Shown here: one piece after another, positions 56,901 through 64,000 of the stretch
How the letters are laid out: every line of letters begins with the position of its first letter
How positions within the stretch are numbered: position 1 is the stretch's first letter
From: Anaeramoeba flamelloides
Lineage: Eukaryota > Metamonada > Anaeramoebidae
Assembly (NCBI GenBank): GCA_027625915.1
Contig: JANTQA010000023.1
Coordinates: 20,522,001 to 20,586,000 of the forward strand
Reading direction: 5' to 3'
DNA length: 64,000 bases
Translations under genes and position numbers: made by a program
The notes under the pieces: model-generated
The model's input: the letters and a program-made list of their open reading frames with translations, nothing else
What the model was told of the DNA's origin: nothing
Database searches by the model: none

Positions 56901-59267
56901 AATTTACAGCTTGGTCACATTCTAATTTTTCATCTATTGGCAATTTTACCCCCCCATAGCAATTTTTTGGATTTTTTAACCAATAATAACGCTTATACCT
57001 AAAATTATCTTTACAGGTAGTATAGTAATAAAAATAATCGTCTTTGTAGCAATATCTACACGAATATTTGGACCTCCACTTGAATTTGTAGGTACACTCA
57101 TCATCGCCATCTTCATCATTATTATCAAACTCAAGTTCACCCCTGCCCTCATTAATATCACACATAAAGGTTATATTAGTATACATTTTTAAATTGGTAC
57201 CTTTACATTGATCACCATTTAAATAACGAACCAAAAACCCATAATCTTCATCAAAATCTTTATCATTATTGATATTTGGCAATTTTAAAAATTCAATAGT
57301 ATTACCTAAATCAAATTGATAATTTAAATTTGAAATGTTTTGACAAACATAAGTATTGATTTCATTTCCAGATTCGTCACTACAAAATTCTTTGGTTAAA
57401 TTATTGAAACAAAAATTTAGATAATAAATTTCATTATCTCTTTTCATGTTTATCAATTCATTAGGGCTACTTAATCTTTTGAGATCGTATATATACTTAT
57501 CATTCAATATAAAAATACAATCATTGATATTGCATTTAGTAGACCCACTTTCTGAGAAGGTCCCCGATCCACAATCAAGGCATTTAGTTGAGCCATATTC
57601 ACTAGTAAAGGTGTTTTTGGGACATTCAAGACAAGAAGTTGACCCCTCACTGTCGATATAACTGCCTGGTTGACAGGGAGAGCAGTAGCTAACTTGACCG
57701 TTTGAATAGGTCCCACTTGAGCATTGCTTACATTCATCACTTCCGCCTTCGATTATTCCTTTAACAATAATTTTTTTTATTCTTGCAAAGTCATTTTCGG
57801 ATCCACTAACTTGATAGGAATAAGACTTCCAGAATTTGATTATCAATTTGTGATCACCAATCTTGTCTATTGGTATAATAACTTGCCTATTGTTAAATTG
57901 TTGGGATTGATAACTTTTTTGATTAATTCCATCCAAATAAATGGTGACTCCGCATTTGTTTCTAATCCACGATAAAGGATCCTTTGCACATTTTAACTCG
58001 ACGTCAATAATTAAATACCCATCAGTTTCCACACCAAAATCATATATTAAAAAGGATTCAACAATGCCAGAATGCCCCTCCCCGGAATCTAGAGTTTTAT
58101 TAACAACTCTCCAACCCGGTGTACCGCATTCGTTATAGCAACTTGTTTCAAAAACCGATGGCCACCGATCAAAATCTTGATAGTATTTGGATTTTAAAGC
58201 CCCAGTTCCCTCTGGGCAGGGTGTACATTGTAGTTCGTTTTCTGACCTTTTTGTGCCGTTGGGGCAATACTCACAGACATATATAATTTCACCATTTTGC
58301 TCTTCTTGAACTTCAATTTCACCTGGAACACATTCTGCGCATGGCTTTCCTGGTTCTGGCAACTTGCTATCTGAGGTTACTCCCCTGTTGGGATCACAAA
58401 TCACCGGCTCAATTAACTTCCAAATCTTTGTTCTTAAATGCGATGCGTTACAATTGGAGTAATACCAATCCCAGTCTTCTTCCGTGCATGGATTCCTTAC
58501 AGTGCAAGTAACTGATCCTGGGTTGCTATAAGAGGTGGAATTACACGCGAGACATTCACTCAGCCCCTCTTGATCGGCATAAGTGTTTCGAGCGCAGTTA
58601 TCACAACTCCCAGCGCCGTCATTACTATAATGCCCGATCGTGCAATTCGTGCATTTAGATATCGATGGCGCGGTACCAATTAACGAAATATATCTAATAC
58701 TGGCCTTGTCAAATCCAGAATCAAGTGTGTTGTCCTTGTAATATACCCATTTAAACTGATGAACACCTTTTGTTAATTCAAATTTTTCAGTCTTGGGGAA
58801 AATTTGAGTTGATACTAAATCTAATTTTAATTTGTTATCAATATAAAAATATAACCCATCAAATTTCTCTTCACTGTCGACTATATAATTAAAGGAGATC
58901 GAATTTTCTTCTTCTCCATAAAAATTGTCCCAATATTCTAATGTCGAATTACTAAACCCCATTTTGGAATTGCCACTTGAAATATAATTTCCTTGCAGTT
59001 GCCAACCTTTGCATTTAGTTTCTTCAGTTAATTGCTTATTGATATTGTTGCTGTTTTTGTTATTGTGTTTCTTAATATTGTTATTCTTAATATTATTATT
59101 ATTGTATTTGTTATCATTGATTTTGCAATATGTATCAAATTTACTTGATGGCCATTCGTCCCATTCATTATATACAACACCAGATCCAATTGAATATGTA
59201 CCTGCTTTACAAATTTGACAGACTGTGCTTACTTTTGGTAAATAGTATCCTGGATCACATTCAAAAT
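53992..59267 (-). CDS. ELAPOR/EIG121-like type I membrane protein with a duplicated ectodomain, 5' end missing
   Basis: The frame is open from a likely acceptor (AATAG before ATTTTGAATGTG, exon start 59267) to 53992, about 1757 residues. The Met at 58962 is internal, since homology continues upstream (CDPGYYLPKVS, YNEWDEWPSSKFDTYC). Numbering from 58962: Cys-rich ephrin-receptor/GCC2-like modules (104-153, 207-250, 411-478), a lectin-like beta domain (275-400), and an MRH-type domain (480-636; CRY at its end). The whole set then repeats: modules from 648-705, beta domain (795-915), modules (918-970, 1031-1064), beta domain (1100-1290), modules (1298-1365) and a second MRH-type domain (1364-1525). 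A transmembrane helix (about 1571-1597) and a basic then acidic 60-residue tail follow. Animal ELAPOR1/2 have one set and one MRH domain and act in endosome-lysosome and autophagy control. Ser and (Ser-Asp)n runs interrupt unit 2. The signal-peptide exon was not found in this window. Confidence 0.82.
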
Positions 59268-59443
59268 CTATTTGTTTTCAAAATAATTTTTATTTTAAAA
59301 TCGGTAAATTATTTATTAATTTTTTCTCAATTTTTTTATATTACAAAAAAATCCAAAACAATCTTATATAACGCAAAAAAAAAAAAAAAAAAACTTAAAA
59401 AAGGTTGATAGATGGTATAAAGGGGATAATTTTCAAAAATTTC
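59268..59443 (-). other. Intron or 5' flank of the ELAPOR-like gene
   Basis: There is no ATG on the minus strand in this stretch and the frame upstream of 59267 meets a stop within four codons, so the coding sequence must continue in an exon further upstream, beyond the LINE. It contains a long A/T run (59375-59393). Confidence 0.55.
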
Positions 59444-62400
59444 ACAACAAAAAATTGTTATTAAAAACAAAGGGTACAAATCAAACTAAATTAAACTTTC
59501 TGGTGGTATCTTCCAGAAAATGTAAAGGAATTACTTTAAATAAAACACAATGTCAAAAATTAACAAAGAATAAAGATGGTTTTTGTGATGTACATAGAAA
59601 CCAAAAAGAATCACTAGATGATCAATATTGAATTGATCATTTAGTAAAATTAGTAAAAGAACTTAATCTAAATAATTGGGTCTATTTAGAAGATAATTTA
59701 AATACTTATATCAATAACTCAAGAAATTTTTCCCACAAAAATAAAAATAAAAATAATTTTTTAAATTATTCTTTTACTGATTATAAAAACCCATTCCAAA
59801 GTCCAATAATACTTAATTTAAATATTATCAAACAAAACAAAAGACTATCAAACAAATTTTATTATTTTAAAATTATTATTAATAATATTTAATGAATTTA
59901 CATTATGGAAAATAAAAAAACTTAATTTTATACATTTCATTTATTGGTTTAAAAAATCCTTTAATTATACATACCAACAATCAACTAATAAATATAATTA
60001 TCTAAAAAATAAAAAAATATTTTTTTTGGAAAATTTTTTTCTTATTTATTTTACAAAATTCAATTATTTAACAATTACAAATAATGGAAAAATTAATAAT
60101 TTATATCCACATAAAAATAATTGCAAAAATTGTAACCAATTACAAAAAGTTGGATTATTAAACCAATTAATTTTTAAACAAAAAATTATAAAAATTTTAC
60201 AAGTTTTTAAATTAATTAATAAATATCCGATTTTAAGACTTGTAAAAAAAGGGGAAAACATGATTGTTTTATGGGATAAATATGAAAATATTTTAAAAAT
60301 GATTAAAACAATAAAAAACAATCTGCAAATAATACCAAAAGATATGACAATTCATATCATCAATAATAAAAAATATATCATTCAGAAATTTAATGGTAAA
60401 AAGAGATTAAAAAAGGGAATAAATAATAAAATTTTAAATTTGAAATTGATTTTTTCCTCATTTAATATCAGGGGATTAAATAAATTTGACAAAAAAAAAA
60501 CTTTTAGAATCCTTTCTTATTAATAATGATATAGATATTTGTTTTCTACAAGAAACAAAAACAAAAAATAAGCCAAATTTGACTTTTTATTTCTCAGTAA
60601 TTAAGAATAGTTATGGCGAAAAAAAGGCCAAAGGTGGTTTACAAATATTATTTAAAAAAATTTATGAAAAATTTATTTCTGAAATCCAATATCCAGATCA
60701 AGATATCCAGATAATTAGTTTCACAGATATTATCTTTATTAATTTATACTTCAGAGAAGACAGAAAAAATGAGTTTGGTAAAATTATTCAGAAATTAATA
60801 GTTCAATATCATAATTTCAAAACAGTTATTCTGGGAGATTTTAATCTTACAGAAATGGAAATAATGAAAAATTTCCAATTAAAAAATTTCAAAATAATTC
60901 CAAATACATCAAATAGCAGAACAAATAATATTGACCATATCTTAATCAATTTTAAAAATAATTTTATTTTAAAAAATTCAAAAAACAATACAAAATAGTT
61001 TATCAGACCATAAAATGTTAATTAATAATCTTGCTTTAAAAACAGATTGGAATATTAAAAAAAAATATAGAATTTCAAATCAGAATACTTATCAAAAATT
61101 ATTTACTAATTACTTTTCAGAAAAAAATTTTCTTTTAGATATCACTACAATAAAAAATTTCAAAAATAAATTCATTCAGTTCAAAGATATAATTTATAAA
61201 GAAAAAAAAACAGATTATGAAATCGCTCCATTAATAAAAAATCTCTTATCTAATCCAAGCTTAATTAATAGAATCAAAAAAATAAATAAAATAGCTTGGA
61301 ATAAATTTATTAATGAAATAAATTTAGAATTTAATCAAAAAAAGAACTTTTGGAAAAAAATAAATTTAATAAGGTCTAAAAAAATGAAAATGATTTTAAA
61401 CAATAAAAATATGATTGAAGAGTATTTTGGTCATATTAAAAAAAAATTCAATTGAACCAAATCAAAAAATTTTAGATTATATAAAAAATCTTAAAATAAA
61501 TAATTTAAAAGAGTCAAAAATTTATATTTATTTTCCAATGGAAAAAATTAAAAATACTATTAAAAATTTAAAAAAGAAATCAGTGAAAGGATTTCAAAAA
61601 ATCGAGAATTTAAAATTTAACATCGATGGAGAAAATTTTCTAGATATTGAACCAATTGAGAACAAAAATTATAAAAAATTTCTAATTACAATACAAAATA
61701 TATTTAATAATTGGTTATTGAACCCTAATGATAAAACTATTGAATATATCAAAAAAAGATCAATTTTGTTTATTCATAAAAAAGGAAATGAAGGAGTCGC
61801 TTTAAACTATAGACCTATTTCTATTAATCAAAGTCTACCAAGATTATTTCTTAAAATGCTATATAAACTTATTGAGCCATGTTGGGAATTTATTCATAAA
61901 GCACAGTTTGGCTTTCGAAAAAAATTTGATACTCTTGTTGCGGTATTAAACTTTTTAAATATTTACAATCAGATAAAAACAAATAAAAACGATAAAACTT
62001 ATATTATAATGATTGATATAGCAAAATGCTTTGACTCAATCAGTTTTAAAATAATTAGGAAAACAATAAAAAAGTTTATTTTAAATAAAATTATTCAAAA
62101 TTTTTTAGTAAAATATTATCAAGGTGAAGGACTCGGTATATTCCAAGGGAATCTCTTATCACCGATTATATTTGCTCTTATTTCACATTTTCTATTATTA
62201 AAAATAATACCATTAACAAATCATTGTCAAATGTTTGCAGATGATTTAATTTTAATCATAAAAGGGAATATGAATCAGATAAATGAAAAATTAAATGCTA
62301 TATATCAAGTAATTGTCCAATTTGGATTAAAACCTAATGAAGACAAAACAGAAATTACTCAAGATTTATCAAAAATTAAATATTTGTGAATTTATTTGGA

Positions 62401-63329
62401 AAAAATTTCACATTTAGTCTATAATCTAAAAAAGGCAAAAGAAACTTATAATAGTTCTAAACAATTATTCAATAATAATTTACTAACAAATAATTTAAAA
62501 ATAAGATTATTTAAATCTTTTATATTAAGTCAATTAACATATGGATTAGAAATATATAATTATAAAATAGCAACCCTAAACTATTTAAACTCCTGGATTA
62601 ATACATGTATTACTGAAATCTGCAAAATAAACAGAAACACACCAGTTCTTATTTATAAAACAGAATTTAAATTCGAAAATTTGGTAATATCAATCAATAA
62701 AAAGAAATTCAAATTCAAAAATAAATTAAAAGAATTATCTCTACCCTATCTGGAAAAATTAATAAAATTTAATCAAAGAATAAACAATAAAATTAACTGG
62801 AAGTCCGAGAGTTTAAACCTTCTTAAAAAGGAAATTTATAATTATAATTATAATGAGTTGTTGAATTCTACCAGTTGGAAGGTACAAAAATATTTCGCAA
62901 TAATTAAAAACCAAAAAAAATTATTTATTAATCAAAGATATTTAAGTTATCCTTCAAGTTCAACAATTCTAAAATTCAGAACATTTACCAACTGCTTAAA
63001 TAGATATTATTATGTAATAAATAAAAATTCAAATAAATTTTGTCCTTTATGTTTAAAATATGAACAGAAGGAAATAATAGAATATATTGATCACTTTTTT
63101 ATGGGTATGTCCTTCCTATAAAAAAAGATAGATTAATTTTTCTGAAAAAGTTAAAAGAATTAAATTTTAATGAAATAATTTTAAATTATGATAGCTTAAA
63201 ATTATTTTCGTTAATTAATAATCGTGAAATCTATGATTTTACGCTTAAATTTCTGAAAGGGAATTTAAGTAAAAGGGCACTTAGATTGTAATCTACACTT
63301 CCCCCTCAATAAAAAAAAAAAAAAAAAAA
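59444..63329 (+). mobile_element. APE-type non-LTR retrotransposon (LINE), nearly full length, decayed
   Basis: Flanked by the 13-bp repeat TTTCAAAAATTTC at 59431-59443 and 63330-63342, and ending in about 19 A. Order of parts: an N-terminal segment with C-x9-C-x10-C-x2-H (59521-59589); an AP-endonuclease domain from about 60450 (SFNIRGLNK, DICFLQET, VILGDFNL, NNIDHILI, SDHKML); reverse transcriptase at 61560-62400 (RSILFIHKKGNEGVALNYRP, MIDIAKCFDSI, GIFQGNLLSP, MFADDLILI, GLKPNEDKTEIT, KYL.IYL); and a C-terminal zinc knuckle CPLC-x12-H-x4-C near 63039-63112. The reading frame is broken by TGA in the N-terminal segment and at 62387-62389 (where Gly is usual). It shifts near 59890, 60490, 60985, 61440, 63090 and 63140, mostly at A or T runs, so the copy is dead. 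The FADD box is intact. Jockey/CR1/I-like by layout; exact clade not assignable by eye. Confidence 0.9.
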
Positions 63330-63342
63330 TTTCAAAAATTTC

Positions 63343-64000
63343 TTCAAAAGATGAAATTTGAGCTTTTTAAAATTACTTTAATTAATGGATAGAAATATTT
63401 TTTTTTTTTGGGTGCTTTTACTTTATTGAGATTTTAAAGATAAAAAAAATATAAATAATCATTCTTTTATTAATAATCTGGAATATGGTGTATGATGAGC
63501 ACTAAAAATTTGAAGTTATCTTCAAAAATAGAGATCAAAACTGGATTTTTCTTTTTTCCTTGCAAGTAGTTGATGATTGCTTGATTTTTAGGTAAAATGA
63601 AAGAGATTATTTATAAAAATAATAAATATTGAAGTCGTGTTCGGAAATTTTTAATTTAATTTTGCTAATTATTGAGGTTTATTGAAATAGAAATTATTTT
63701 AATTTGAATTTATAAACAAAAAAATATTTTCTGATCTACTCATAGGAGGCTAGAATAAAAATTTAAAAATTAAATTTTTACATCATCAATTTTTTAAAAA
63801 TAAGTGTAATAATATTGTTATCAAATATCCCTTTTTTTTTAAATGAATTAATTTAAGAGAGTAAGTACATTTTACCAATTTTGAGTACCACCATTTCTGC
63901 GAAATTGAATTATTCAAATCATTTCTTTAAACAAATACATTATTTTTTTTTTATAAATATGAGTGGGTGGGATATATCCTAGTATAATAGATTTTCATAC
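63343..64000. other. Right edge, upstream flank of the ELAPOR-like gene
   Basis: I searched the minus strand for a signal-peptide exon. Every ATG here runs into a stop within about 16 codons. One (ATG at about 63461, MIIYIFFIFKISIK) is hydrophobic but short, and a GT donor inside it would give the wrong phase. The missing first exon probably lies beyond 64000. Confidence 0.4.

Noticed and set aside
57446-58138. Several 65-83-codon plus-strand frames inside the ELAPOR-like gene
   Set aside because: Shadows of a long conserved minus-strand frame with clear domain structure.
58960-58962. Met at 58962 as the true start of the ELAPOR-like protein
   Set aside because: Homology to the family (CDPGYY…, YNEWDEWP…) continues in frame upstream to 59267, and the protein would lack a signal peptide.
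63440-63461. MIIYIFFIFKISIK as signal-peptide exon of the ELAPOR-like gene
   Set aside because: Too short, no cleavage-site-like end, and a donor inside it would join in the wrong phase with the exon at 59267.
1-64000. tRNA, rRNA, snRNA or CRISPR loci
   Set aside because: No T-loop/anticodon arm combination, conserved rRNA block, U6-type sequence or regularly spaced identical repeats were recognised; a covariance-model search would be the proper test.

Overview
This window is very AT-rich eukaryotic DNA, full of homopolymer runs and (TA)n tracts, and gene-sparse: about eight protein-coding genes in 64 kb. It has short introns (about 60-130 bp, GT..AG, with T-rich ends before the acceptor). 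Many proteins carry long Lys/Glu/Gln/Ser/Asp runs, and the intergenic DNA is crowded with non-autonomous transposon remains. The gene content (Rac-type GTPase with a CAAX box, DUF4419, FERRY3/C12orf4-like, ELAPOR-like receptor, SPRY protein) points to a free-living amoeboid protist. Anaeramoebae or Amoebozoa are my best guess; this is inference, not proof.

Layout. A large four-TM/coiled-coil/SPRY protein (1284-6143, minus) lies next to a dispersed repeat. At 6.9-9.8 kb there are degenerate tandem repeats, followed by a small five-exon membrane-protein gene (10092-10945, minus) that only appears when splice sites are read. A Rac-like GTPase with a 7-codon first exon (15604-16321, minus) and a DUF4419 protein (20848-22047, plus) follow. 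A Lys-rich coiled-coil gene (25923-27138, plus) has its frame broken at a 26-A run. From 27 to 38 kb is a transposon graveyard: two terminal-inverted-repeat (TIR) families of mariner-like MITEs, nested TIR elements, LINE fragments and a possible MULE remnant. A DUF1765-like protein (39061-41352, plus) and a FERRY3/C12orf4 homologue (46068-47441, minus) are separated by TIR elements with TTAA ends. The right end holds a large ELAPOR/EIG121-family type I membrane protein whose ectodomain is duplicated in tandem (53992-59267, minus, 5' end missing). A nearly full-length but decayed APE-type LINE (59444-63329, plus) sits just upstream of its first visible exon, flanked by a 13-bp target-site duplication.

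How the genes relate. This is not an operon or gene cluster. Two of the recognisable proteins (FERRY3-like, ELAPOR-like) belong to families that act on endosomes and lysosomes, and the Rac-like GTPase would act on actin at membranes, but nothing in the sequence shows co-regulation. The most unusual things are the doubled ELAPOR ectodomain, the LINE with an N-terminal Cys/His motif lying antisense in that gene's 5' region, and the variety of short TIR elements. I found no clear sign of a wholly new multi-gene system.
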